Source of the DNA: JAAYVZ01 sp035384965
GTDB taxonomy: Bacteria > Acidobacteriota > Thermoanaerobaculia > Thermoanaerobaculales > Thermoanaerobaculaceae
Length of the DNA: 64,000 bases
Direction of reading: 5' to 3'
NCBI GenBank assembly: GCA_035384965.1
Contig: DAOOJE010000001.1
Span: 248,001 to 312,000 of the forward strand
The notes under the pieces are model-generated. The model did not search any database and had not been told where the DNA came from. It saw only the letters and a program-made list of their open reading frames with translations. The translations under genes and the position numbers were made by a program. This document shows, in pieces, positions 53,537-61,699 of this stretch; position 1 is the first letter of the stretch; the number at the start of each line of letters is the position of its first letter.

Positions 53537-56500
53537 TCAGGAGAGCCGAGCGCTGCGCCGGTCTCCTGCCGGACGGGGCCACGGGAAGCGCACGAGGCGG
53601 TTTTCGATGTCGGTCACCACGAGCTGCCCGTGGACGGGGTCGAAGGCGATGCCGATGGGAATCGCCACCGGCGGGACCAGCGAGGCTGTCTGGATGGTCT
53701 GGCGGAGCTGGCCCTGGGGCGAGTAGGCGCGGATCTCGCCGGCCAGCGGCACCGTGACCCACAGCAACCCGGCGGCATCCACCGCGACGTGCGGCTCGGA
53801 AAACACTTCCCGGCGCCAGCCGGGCACCGCGAAGAGGGTGAGGAGGGTGCCGTCGGGGCGGAAGACCTGGACCCGCCCGTTGCCGCTGTCGCACACGACC
53901 AGGTGGCCGGCAGCGTCGACCGCCAGCCCCATCGGCTCGAACAGCGCCCCGGGGGCGTTGCCGTGCTCGCCCCAGCTGCCGAGCTGGCGGCCGTCGGAGG
54001 TGAAGTGCACGATGCGATGGTTGCCGGTGTCGGCCACCCACACGCTGCCGTCGCGCCCCACGGCAATGCCGCGGGGGCCATAGAAGTCGCCGCTCCACTC
54101 GCGGAGCGCCACCCCCTCTGGATCGAACACCTGGACCCGCGCGTTCCAGGTGTCCGCCACGAAGATCGATCCGTCCGGCCCCACCGCCACGTCGGTGGGC
54201 TCGGTCAGCTCCCCCGGAGCTGTACCCTTGCGGCCCCACACCGCGACCGCGGTGCTATCCGGCGCCACGACCTGGATGCGGTGGTGCCCGAAGTCGGCCA
54301 CCACGGCGTTTCCGACCCGGTCGCAGGCCACGCCGCGCGGCTCGCGCCAATAGCCGGGCAGGGCCTGCGGTTCACCCGTCTCGTCCCGTCCGGCTTCCCG
54401 AGCCGTGAGCGGGAACGTCCCGGGGAGGTTGTCACGCACGCCGAAGATGCTCACCTCCGGGTTCTCGTACAGCAGCACGAGAAGGTCGTTCCAGGTCCGG
54501 AAGTTGCCCAGGTTGGCGCCGCGGTAGGTCTGGCGCTCGAGCCGGCCCACGAACACCAGCCCGACGTGGTGGCGCGCCAGGGCGTCGGCGACGAGCAGCG
54601 GGCTCGGCGACGTGTAAACGAGTTCGATATCGCGCTTGCGCTGCTCGATGGCGGTCCGGCTCTGGCTGCGCTGAAAGACGTGGTACTCCCACCCCAGCAC
54701 CGTGGGAAGACCGGTGTTCATGCTCACCCGCGCGTACTCCTGGTACGAGGGACCGAACGCCTCGACCACCACCGGCAGCCCCTTGACGGAGCGGTTCAGC
54801 CAGTCGAACGCCGCCTTCTCGTGCGGGGCGCGGTGCTCGAGGTACGCCATCCCGTCGAGGGTGCAGCGGGGTCCTGCTGTGTGGCGGCCGGTCACCGCGC
54901 CCCAGGCGCCGGTGACGGCCGTGAACGCCGCCACGGTGCACGCCGCCCCGACCGCCAGCCGCCACATCCGCCCCCCCCATCCCCCGGCGGCGAACACCCG
55001 GGGCAGGAGCCCCGCCGCCGCCACCGTCACGAGCAGCCAGGCGTCGAGGTAAAACTTGAAGATCGTGTTCATGCGGTCCCACACGAACACGAACTCGCAC
55101 CCCAGCACCAGGCCGACGGCCATGGCGGCCAGGGCGAGCGGCAGGCGCGACGCCGGGGAGGCGTCCCGCATCCCGGCGAGAAGCACCGCGAGCAGGATGG
55201 CTGCGAGCAACGCCACCGACCGGCTCGCGGCTTCTCGCCCGGGCACCAAGCCCGGGGCCATGAGCACAGCGGCCGCCGCAGCGACGGCCAGCATCCCGGC
55301 CGCCGCCACCCGCCAGCCCAGGGGCCGGGCCGCCATGCGGGCTCGCCACCATGCGCCGAACCCCGAGGGGACCGCGATGAGCCAGGGCAAGCCGAAGATC
55401 AGCAGAACCTTCCAAGGGTGCGCGTACGGCCCCACCTCCCGCCCCCACGACCGCGGCGGAGGGGAAAAGTTGTGCCAGAACGGCTGGGTCAGCAGCAACG
55501 CGCCGGCGCTCACCACCGCCACCGGCAGCAGCCATCGCCGTGCAGCGGCTGCTAGCCACGCGGCGACGCCCCGTTCCGGCGCCTCCCCCCACCACGCGAC
55601 CAGCGCCACCCACGCCACTGCCGCCAGGTAGGTCGGCGTGCTCCAGCCGTTGGTGATCATGATGGCGCCCAGGGCTGCCGCCCCGAGCGCCAGCAGCGCC
55701 GCCCGCTGCGGGCGGCCGGGACGCGACGCGGCGAGAGCGAGTGCGAGGAGGGCGATCAGCGTCAGCGCCCACGGCATCGCCAGCACGTGCGCGTGGAGGT
55801 CCGCGAAGACCAGGTTCCACGCCGGGACCTCGTTGATGGTGTTCGGGATCACCCTGGAGGTGGCCCAGAAGTAGTCGAAGTTGACCACCCGCCGCCGCCA
55901 CAGCTCGCCCGGGCCCGCCAGGTTGCCCGCCAGCACGCACAGCCCCACCGCCCACACGCCCCAGCGCAGCCGCCCCCCGAGAAACGCCCCGGCAGCCAGC
56001 GCCGCAGCCGCGAGCAGCAGGGCAGTCAGCGCGATGCCGAGGTTGAACATGATCTCGGGAGCGATGGCCAGCGCCTTGCCGAGTGCCGCAACCAGGAAAT
56101 GGCCGAAATAGGTGTAGTGGAGCGCCGAGCCCGAAAACCACGGCTCCGGAGGCGGCAGCGTGGAGGTGCGGTACAGCGCGTTGAGGAACGAGAAGTCCAT
56201 TGGCTTCTCGCCCCAGTAAATTTCGGGGTTGAGCAGCCGGAGCCCGAGGAAGGCAGCGAAGCACCCCCACACCACGACCTCGCTCACCATGACTTCCCGG
56301 ACCGCCGGCCGGGGCCGGAAGCGGCGCCAGGCGAGCCCGCCGGCGAGCATCACGGCGGCGGCCGCGGCCAGTACGGTGGTGCGCGCGAGCGGCAGCCATC
56401 CGGCGGCCACCAGCCACCAGCTCCCGAGCCCCACCAGCAGCACCCCCACCGGCTTGCCCAGGGCGTACACCCCCTGCCGGGCCGTGCCGAGCCCGCTGGC

Positions 56501-58315
56501 CAGCAGCGCCCACCCGGCGAGCCCGAGCGCCTCGAGGAGGCCGGCTAGCAGCAGCGTGGCGAGCCAGCCGTTCTTGACGGCCGGCGCAGCGCCGGTCACC
56601 GGAGCGTCGGCCCGCGCGGTCAGCATCTGGGCCCGGCTGATCGGCCGCGAGGCGACCGCACCCCGGATGCGCCGCTCGATCTCCTCGGCCGGCAGCCTCG
56701 CCTGGTTGCGGAAGATCAGCACCTTGGGGTGGTCGTAGACGGAAAACGACTCATCGGCCAGCTCGGAGGGCAGCTCGAGGCCGAAAAGCCTCGGGCGCGA
56801 CGTGAAGTCGACAAGAATGTCGTACCCGAGGTCGCCGGCGAACAGCAGGTAAAAGAAGTTGCTGGTGAGGGGAAAGCGGGCGTGTGCCTGCGTCGTGGCG
56901 CCGTACAGCCGCTTGGTCTGCAGGGCGATGAAGTCTGCGACCGCGACCTCCTGGGCCAGCCGCGCCACCTTACCCGGACCGTCGGGCTCGTAGAACGGAA
57001 AGTTGATCACCACCGTCGCGGTCTCGGGCCTGCGCCCCGGCAGGTGCTGGGGAAACCCCTCGTCCCAGTCCTGCGAGAGCACGCGGCTGCCCGGCGGCAC
57101 GTGGGCGTAGTACCACTCGGAGGCGGCGCGCACCGTGTGCGGGCGCACATAGATGGCCATGAAGGCGAGCAAGTAAGCGGCGCTGGCCGTCACCACCCCG
57201 GCCCGCACCCAGCGGCCGAGACGGGCAACGCGCCCCCAGCGCTGCAGCGCCGCCGCCCCCCAGAGGACGAGCAGCGGGTAGACCGGCAGCAGGTAGCGCG
57301 GGAACTTTACGTCGAACGACATGGTCACGGCCGCGAACGGCACGACCCAGGCGAGCAGCAGCAGCTCGCCGGCCCGGCGCTCCCGCGCCCCTCGCACCAC
57401 GGCGAGTGCAAGGCCGGCGAGAGCGGTGAGCCCGAGGGCGGGCCCCATCCCCCAGACCACCAGCTCGCGCAGGTCGTACGCGACCTTCGGCACCCCCACG
57501 TACTGGTTGGTGTAGGGGTACAGCCCGGCGTTCCTGACCATCGCGCTCTGTTCCAGCACGTCGTGGAGAAAAGCACGGTGGTCCAGCAGCGCGTACGGCT
57601 GGCCGAGGCAAAAGCCGGCCGCCAGAGCCGCGCCGGCGGCGGCGCCCCAACCGAGCATGCGTCCCCAGGCGCGGCACGGGGCCCATCGCAGCACCGCCGC
57701 CAGGCCGAGCGGCAGCGCCAGCGGAGCAGCCGAAACCTTGGTGGCGAGCGCGAGGCCTCCCACCACGCCAGCGGCGACCACGTCGCCCAGACGCCCACCT
57801 TCCGCCGCCCGCACCGCGAGGTGCAGCGCCAGCAGCACGAGCGTCGAAAGCGGAATGTCGTTGGTCGCGAAGTGGGCGTTCTGGACAGGCAGCACGCACA
57901 CCGCGAGCAGCGAGGCAGCCAGAAGCCCCGTCGCCCGGTCGAACAGGCGGCGCCCGAGCAGGAAGACGAGGAGCACCGACAGCGTGCCCCACACCGCGCC
58001 GAGCAGGCGACCGGCCCGGATCGCGCCGTCGTAGCCCCCCCACCAGGGGTCGACGAGCGCCGCGAGCGAGCACACCGCCCGCGTGACGTAGAGCGGGAAC
58101 GACCCGTAGGCGAAGAAGTGCGGGTTGAGCTGCAGCGGCTTGAACGACATCCCCGCCGCCGCCTCCGCGATCCGCCGTTCGTCGGGGTGGAAGTTCGCGC
58201 CCTGGTCCCAGTTGACGCCGAAGACCCGGACCCCCAGCGCGAGCGCGAGGAGCGCCGCGAGCGCCCACCGGCGCTGCCAGGGTGGAAGGCGGGTGGACGG
58301 ATCGAGCGCGCTCAT
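53537..58315 (-). CDS. giant GT-C glycosyltransferase / DUF2298 / NHL-repeat fusion protein
   Basis: 1592 residues. Part 1 (~1-560) is a polytopic GT-C enzyme of PMT/ArnT type with the luminal acidic motif FHPDERRI after TM1. Part 2 (~575-1290) is a DUF2298 (Chlor_Arch_YYY) membrane domain: EKPMDFSFLNALYR, HYTYFGHFLVA and NEVPAWNLVFADLHAHV are typical. Part 3 (~1320-1590) is an NHL beta-propeller with about six blades such as EPTDVAVGPDGSIFVAD. GT-C enzymes use polyprenyl-phosphate sugars on the outer face of the membrane, and the propeller should be periplasmic. The ATG overlaps the upstream DUF362 stop (ATGA). DUF2298 function is not known. Confidence 0.85.
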   Translation of the reverse strand: MSALDPSTRLPPWQRRWALAALLALALGVRVFGVNWDQGANFHPDERRIAEAAAGMSFKPLQLNPHFFAYGSFPLYVTRAVCSLAALVDPWWGGYDGAIRAGRLLGAVWGTLSVLLVFLLGRRLFDRATGLLAASLLAVCVLPVQNAHFATNDIPLSTLVLLALHLAVRAAEGGRLGDVVAAGVVGGLALATKVSAAPLALPLGLAAVLRWAPCRAWGRMLGWGAAAGAALAAGFCLGQPYALLDHRAFLHDVLEQSAMVRNAGLYPYTNQYVGVPKVAYDLRELVVWGMGPALGLTALAGLALAVVRGARERRAGELLLLAWVVPFAAVTMSFDVKFPRYLLPVYPLLVLWGAAALQRWGRVARLGRWVRAGVVTASAAYLLAFMAIYVRPHTVRAASEWYYAHVPPGSRVLSQDWDEGFPQHLPGRRPETATVVINFPFYEPDGPGKVARLAQEVAVADFIALQTKRLYGATTQAHARFPLTSNFFYLLFAGDLGYDILVDFTSRPRLFGLELPSELADESFSVYDHPKVLIFRNQARLPAEEIERRIRGAVASRPISRAQMLTARADAPVTGAAPAVKNGWLATLLLAGLLEALGLAGWALLASGLGTARQGVYALGKPVGVLLVGLGSWWLVAAGWLPLARTTVLAAAAAVMLAGGLAWRRFRPRPAVREVMVSEVVVWGCFAAFLGLRLLNPEIYWGEKPMDFSFLNALYRTSTLPPPEPWFSGSALHYTYFGHFLVAALGKALAIAPEIMFNLGIALTALLLAAAALAAGAFLGGRLRWGVWAVGLCVLAGNLAGPGELWRRRVVNFDYFWATSRVIPNTINEVPAWNLVFADLHAHVLAMPWALTLIALLALALAASRPGRPQRAALLALGAAALGAIMITNGWSTPTYLAAVAWVALVAWWGEAPERGVAAWLAAAARRWLLPVAVVSAGALLLTQPFWHNFSPPPRSWGREVGPYAHPWKVLLIFGLPWLIAVPSGFGAWWRARMAARPLGWRVAAAGMLAVAAAAAVLMAPGLVPGREAASRSVALLAAILLAVLLAGMRDASPASRLPLALAAMAVGLVLGCEFVFVWDRMNTIFKFYLDAWLLVTVAAAGLLPRVFAAGGWGGRMWRLAVGAACTVAAFTAVTGAWGAVTGRHTAGPRCTLDGMAYLEHRAPHEKAAFDWLNRSVKGLPVVVEAFGPSYQEYARVSMNTGLPTVLGWEYHVFQRSQSRTAIEQRKRDIELVYTSPSPLLVADALARHHVGLVFVGRLERQTYRGANLGNFRTWNDLLVLLYENPEVSIFGVRDNLPGTFPLTAREAGRDETGEPQALPGYWREPRGVACDRVGNAVVADFGHHRIQVVAPDSTAVAVWGRKGTAPGELTEPTDVAVGPDGSIFVADTWNARVQVFDPEGVALREWSGDFYGPRGIAVGRDGSVWVADTGNHRIVHFTSDGRQLGSWGEHGNAPGALFEPMGLAVDAAGHLVVCDSGNGRVQVFRPDGTLLTLFAVPGWRREVFSEPHVAVDAAGLLWVTVPLAGEIRAYSPQGQLRQTIQTASLVPPVAIPIGIAFDPVHGQLVVTDIENRLVRFPWPRPAGDRRSARLS

Positions 58316-59424
58316 GCCCTCGTCGCGGGCTGGCCCGACCGCAGGTAGCGCTCGAACAGGGCGCCCCACGGGGACGAGGCGGCGAACTGGCGGACGCGGA
58401 CGCGGCCGAAGAGGGGGTACCACACGAAGTCGTGGTACACGTACGACCCGGCCACAAAGAGGTACACGAGCGGGGTGCGGAAGAAGAGCTTCTGCAACCC
58501 CTTGAGGGGACCGAACCAGAGCACGTCGCCGAACCGGCTGGCGAAGTTGTCCCCCACCTTGAAGCCCCAGTTTTCTTCGGCAATTTCCGGCTGGCCGACG
58601 ACCTCGATGTCGCGGGGGTCGGCGGTCCCCAGCCCCCGCTCGTGCGCCAGTGCCAGGTAGCGGATGGAGAGGGGGTCGAACCCCATGAGACGGGCGGCAA
58701 CCGCGTCGATCGCCACCTGATCGGCCGCTGCCAGCAGGACATCCTTGCGCACCGGGATCATGGTCCGGGGTCCCGGCCCGTTGCCGGCCGTGGTGCCGTC
58801 CATGACCGCGAACAACCCGGTGTGGATCTCCTTCTGGATGGTCAGCAGGTCGACGAGCGTCTCGTGGATCCAGGTGTGGGTGTAGTGCCGGCGGGTGGCC
58901 AAAAGCCCGCCGAAGGCGTTCTTCATCGCCCCCGTGGTGGTGGTGTAGATGTGGCACTTGACCGTCGGCAGGTGCACGACGTTGGTGCCGATGAAAAACT
59001 CCGGGATGCGAATGCCGTCGGGAAAGATGCGCGGCAGCGCCAGCATCGGGCCCCGCGGCACGTACTCCACCCACGCGAGGTCCCAGGCGAAGCAGTTGTA
59101 GCGGGTGGGGACGCCGTAACGGCGGAGCACTTCCACGTAGCCGTTGAGACGCTCGCCCTTCTTGGGATCGGTGACCACCGTGTTGTTCTGCACGCACACG
59201 AGGTCGGTCTGTCCGGCGGCGCGCAGCCCGAGGATGGTGCCCTCGAGCTGCCACGGCGTGGTGTTCGCGCCCGGGAACGGGAAGTGCCACGAGATGTTGT
59301 CCTTGAGGATCGTGGTGCAACCCGGGGCGAGAGCTTCCCGCGCGCCCCCGAGTTCCATGAGGCGCACGGTATCGTCGAGGACCCGTTCGGGGGTGGTTCG
59401 CAGCAGCGCGACTCGGCTCTTCAC
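58312..59424 (-). CDS. DUF362 domain protein (second in window)
   Basis: 370 residues from a GTG with GGAGG 7 nt upstream. DUF362 features: TTILKDNISWHFPFPGANTTPW, then IPEFFIGTNVVHLPTVKCHIYTTT, GAMKNAFGGLLATRRH and DQVAIDAVAARLMGF. The family's second half, often with 4Fe-4S motifs, is replaced by a hydrophobic region near residues 320-345 and no cysteine motif. No signal peptide. Its start overlaps the UbiA stop and its stop overlaps the giant glycosyltransferase start, so the three are one translationally coupled unit. It is not a close copy of the DUF362 protein at 17933-18820. Confidence 0.85.
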   Translation of the reverse strand: MKSRVALLRTTPERVLDDTVRLMELGGAREALAPGCTTILKDNISWHFPFPGANTTPWQLEGTILGLRAAGQTDLVCVQNNTVVTDPKKGERLNGYVEVLRRYGVPTRYNCFAWDLAWVEYVPRGPMLALPRIFPDGIRIPEFFIGTNVVHLPTVKCHIYTTTTGAMKNAFGGLLATRRHYTHTWIHETLVDLLTIQKEIHTGLFAVMDGTTAGNGPGPRTMIPVRKDVLLAAADQVAIDAVAARLMGFDPLSIRYLALAHERGLGTADPRDIEVVGQPEIAEENWGFKVGDNFASRFGDVLWFGPLKGLQKLFFRTPLVYLFVAGSYVYHDFVWYPLFGRVRVRQFAASSPWGALFERYLRSGQPATRA

Positions 59425-60296
59425 GGATGACCTCCGGCCCGGGCGACGATGAGCCCGGCGAGCGCCGTCCAGACCACGACGGTGAGCAGCAGCGGGCGAT
59501 CCGCGAGGAGCGCGGCCGTGGGGTCCTGCGAACCCTCCCTGGTGAGCAGGAAAAGGTAGCGCAGGATCCCGAACAGCACCACCGGCGCCGTGATCAGGAG
59601 CCCCTTGGAGTGAAACTTGGCCTGGGTGTCGGGGGCCACGGTATACAGCACGTAGGCCACCAGCGTGACGCCGGCCAGAAGCGTCACCGCCTCGGTGAGG
59701 AACGCCGCCGGGTAGCGTGGGGTGCGCGAGGTGGGATGGGAGACCTCCGGCACCCGCTTCCCGAACGCCAGCAGCAGCGCCAGCAAGAAGCCGCAAATGA
59801 GCAGCCAGTGCGAGATCTCGACGCTGATCGCCAGCGCCCCCGCTGCCAGGCGCACCACGAAGCCGGTGGCGAGCAGCATCGCCTCCAGCACCGGGACCAG
59901 CTTGCCGCCCAGCGAGTAGACGAGGTTCAAGCCCAAGTAAATGCCGAGGGTGACGAGCACACCCCGTCCCAGCACTGCCCCCAGTGCCACCGCGGCTATG
60001 GCCAGCACCGCCGCTGCCGCCAGGGCGACGCCGACCGGGATTTCGCCGGCGGCGATCGGGCGGCGCCGCTTGATCGGATCGGCGCGATCCGCCTCGCGGT
60101 CGACCACGTCGTTGACGAGGTACACGGCCGAGGATGCGAGGCAGAACAGGCCTGCTGCCGCCCCCACCCTGAGCAGGGCCGAGGGGTCGAAGGCGTGGCC
60201 GGCGAACACCGCCGGCGCGACCACGAAGCCGTTCTTGAGCCACTGTCGCGGGCGCATGGCCCGCACCAGGGCGGCGGCGGCGCGGACGACGGTCAC
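59421..60296 (-). CDS. UbiA-type prenyltransferase, decaprenyl-phosphate phosphoribosyltransferase-like
   Basis: 291 residues from a GTG at 60296, about eight to nine helices. The first Asp-rich motif is NDVVDREADR followed by KRRRPIAAGEI, and the front MRPRQWLKNGFVVAPAVFA fits the DPPR synthase (Rv3806c-like) subgroup rather than UbiA itself. That subgroup adds phosphoribose to decaprenyl phosphate for arabinose-containing glycans. In this operon a glycosyltransferase that uses such carriers follows. Longer ATG starts at 60320/60329 would overlap tlyA and the palindromic -10, so the GTG, 7 nt after TAGCAT, is favoured. Confidence 0.82.
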   Translation of the reverse strand: MTVVRAAAALVRAMRPRQWLKNGFVVAPAVFAGHAFDPSALLRVGAAAGLFCLASSAVYLVNDVVDREADRADPIKRRRPIAAGEIPVGVALAAAAVLAIAAVALGAVLGRGVLVTLGIYLGLNLVYSLGGKLVPVLEAMLLATGFVVRLAAGALAISVEISHWLLICGFLLALLLAFGKRVPEVSHPTSRTPRYPAAFLTEAVTLLAGVTLVAYVLYTVAPDTQAKFHSKGLLITAPVVLFGILRYLFLLTREGSQDPTAALLADRPLLLTVVVWTALAGLIVARAGGHP

Positions 60297-60303
60297 GCCG
60301 GCA

Positions 60304-60313
60304 ATGCTAGCAT
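60304..60313. promoter_or_regulatory. palindromic -10 shared by divergent ubiA and tlyA
   Basis: ATGCTAGCAT is its own reverse complement. On the plus strand TAGCAT ends 5 nt before the tlyA ATG (60319); on the minus strand TAGCAT ends 7 nt before the GTG of the UbiA-type gene (60296). Both genes would be leaderless from one symmetric element. Confidence 0.5.
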
Positions 60314-60318
60314 CCCTC

Positions 60319-61062
60319 ATGGCCCGCAACCGGACGCGGCTCGATCAGGCGCTCGTGGAGCGCGGGCTCGCGCCCTCCCGCGCGCGGGCGCAGGGCCTCG
60401 TCCTCGCCGGGGTGGTGCGGATCGACGGCCAGGTCGCCGACAAGCCCGGGCGGCAGGTCGACCACGACGCGACGATCACGGTCGACGCCCCGGACCACCC
60501 GTGGGTCTCCCGCGGCGGCGTCAAGCTGGCGGCGGCGCTCGACGCCTTCGGCCTCGACCCCGCGGGACGCCGCTGCCTCGATGTCGGTGCATCCACCGGT
60601 GGGTTCACCCACGTGCTGCTGGCGCGCGGGGCGGCGTCGGTGGTGGCGGTGGACGTTGGCAAGGGCCAGCTCGACTGGCGTCTGCGCCAGGATCCGCGGG
60701 TCGAGGTGCGGGACGGCGTCAACGCGCGCCTTCTCACCCCGAGCGACCTCCCAGGGCCGTTCGAGCTGGTGGTCGTGGACGTCTCGTTCATCTCGTTGCG
60801 GCTGGTGCTGCCGGCACTCCGCCCTTTGCTGGCGAACCGGGGCGATCTGGTCGCGCTCGTCAAGCCGCAGTTCGAAGTCGGGCGCGGGCAGGTGGGCAAG
60901 GGCGGGGTGGTGCGGGACCCGGCGGCACGAGAGGCGGCCATCCTCGGCGTGATCGCTGCTGCCGGCGAGCAGGGCCTGGCGCTCCGCGGCCGGCTCGCCT
61001 CGCCGCTCCCCGGTCCGGCGGGCAACGTCGAGGAGCTGGTGTGGCTCACTCCTTCGGCTTGA
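60319..61062 (+). CDS. tlyA: TlyA-family rRNA 2'-O-methyltransferase / hemolysin-like
   Basis: 247 residues. An N-terminal S4 RNA-binding domain (RLDQALVERGLAPSRARAQ then VRIDGQVADKPG) precedes a SAM methyltransferase domain: VSRGGVKLAAALDAF, CLDVGASTGGFTHVLL, VVAVDVGKGQLDW and KPQFEVGRGQVGKGGVVRDP, all TlyA signatures. TlyA methylates 16S and 23S rRNA, and its loss causes capreomycin resistance in mycobacteria. The 3' end overlaps the convergent MBL hydrolase gene by 17 nt. Confidence 0.93.
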   Translation: MARNRTRLDQALVERGLAPSRARAQGLVLAGVVRIDGQVADKPGRQVDHDATITVDAPDHPWVSRGGVKLAAALDAFGLDPAGRRCLDVGASTGGFTHVLLARGAASVVAVDVGKGQLDWRLRQDPRVEVRDGVNARLLTPSDLPGPFELVVVDVSFISLRLVLPALRPLLANRGDLVALVKPQFEVGRGQVGKGGVVRDPAAREAAILGVIAAAGEQGLALRGRLASPLPGPAGNVEELVWLTPSA

Positions 61063-61663
61063 TGACGACCGCGATCCCCGAGCCGTCCAGGAGGCGAGCC
61101 AGCTCGCGGGCGTCGGCCTCGCTGCCCACGATCGTTCCCCAATGCATCGGCACGACCGTGCGGGGCGCGATCCGGCGGGCCGCCTCGGCGGCCTCCGCCG
61201 CGGTCATGACGTAGGTCCCCGACACCGGCAGCAGCGCCACGTCGGGGCGCAGCCCTTCCATTTCCGGGATGAGGTCGGTGTCGCCAGCGTGATAGTACGT
61301 CACGCCGCCGACCGTGAGGACGAACCCCACCTTGCCGCTTTTCTTCGGGTGGAACTTCTTGTTGGTGTTGTAGGCCGGCACCGCCCGCACCGACACCCCG
61401 GCGAGCGTCCGCTCGTCCCCTGCGTGCAGCACCTCCACGCCCCCGAGCCTGGCGGCGACTTCCGGCGGCCCCGCCACGATCGTGCGGGGCACCCTCACCT
61501 TTGCCACGTCTTCCGCGGACAGGTGGTCGAAGTGGTCGTGCGTGATGAGCACGAGGTCGGCAGGGGGAAGCTCCCCGGCCAGCCTGTACGGATCCAGGTA
61601 GACGACCGGCGGGCCGTCGATCCTGAACGCATCGTGACCGAGCCAGTGCAGCGTTTCCAGCAT
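61046..61663 (-). CDS. UlaG-like metallo-beta-lactamase-fold hydrolase
   Basis: 205 residues from the ATG at 61663 with GGAGGAG 3-4 nt before it. Metal site THDHFDHL (HxHxDH) near residue 42, GDTD later and MHWGTI near the C-terminus, which carries the final histidine. The compact size and LGHDAFRI start match the UPF0173/UlaG-like group, metal-dependent hydrolases of unknown substrate. It is adjacent to the large cyclase-like gene upstream on the same strand (36 nt), possibly co-transcribed. Confidence 0.88.
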   Translation of the reverse strand: MLETLHWLGHDAFRIDGPPVVYLDPYRLAGELPPADLVLITHDHFDHLSAEDVAKVRVPRTIVAGPPEVAARLGGVEVLHAGDERTLAGVSVRAVPAYNTNKKFHPKKSGKVGFVLTVGGVTYYHAGDTDLIPEMEGLRPDVALLPVSGTYVMTAAEAAEAARRIAPRTVVPMHWGTIVGSEADARELARLLDGSGIAVVIKPKE

Positions 61664-61699
61664 CTTCTCCTCCCGGTGCACCCGCCGGTGTCCTCCGGC

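Noticed and set aside
53537..58315. The giant transferase considered as three merged genes
   Set aside because: The frame is continuous with no internal start carrying a ribosome-binding site at the domain junctions; kept as one CDS, but flagged for checking.
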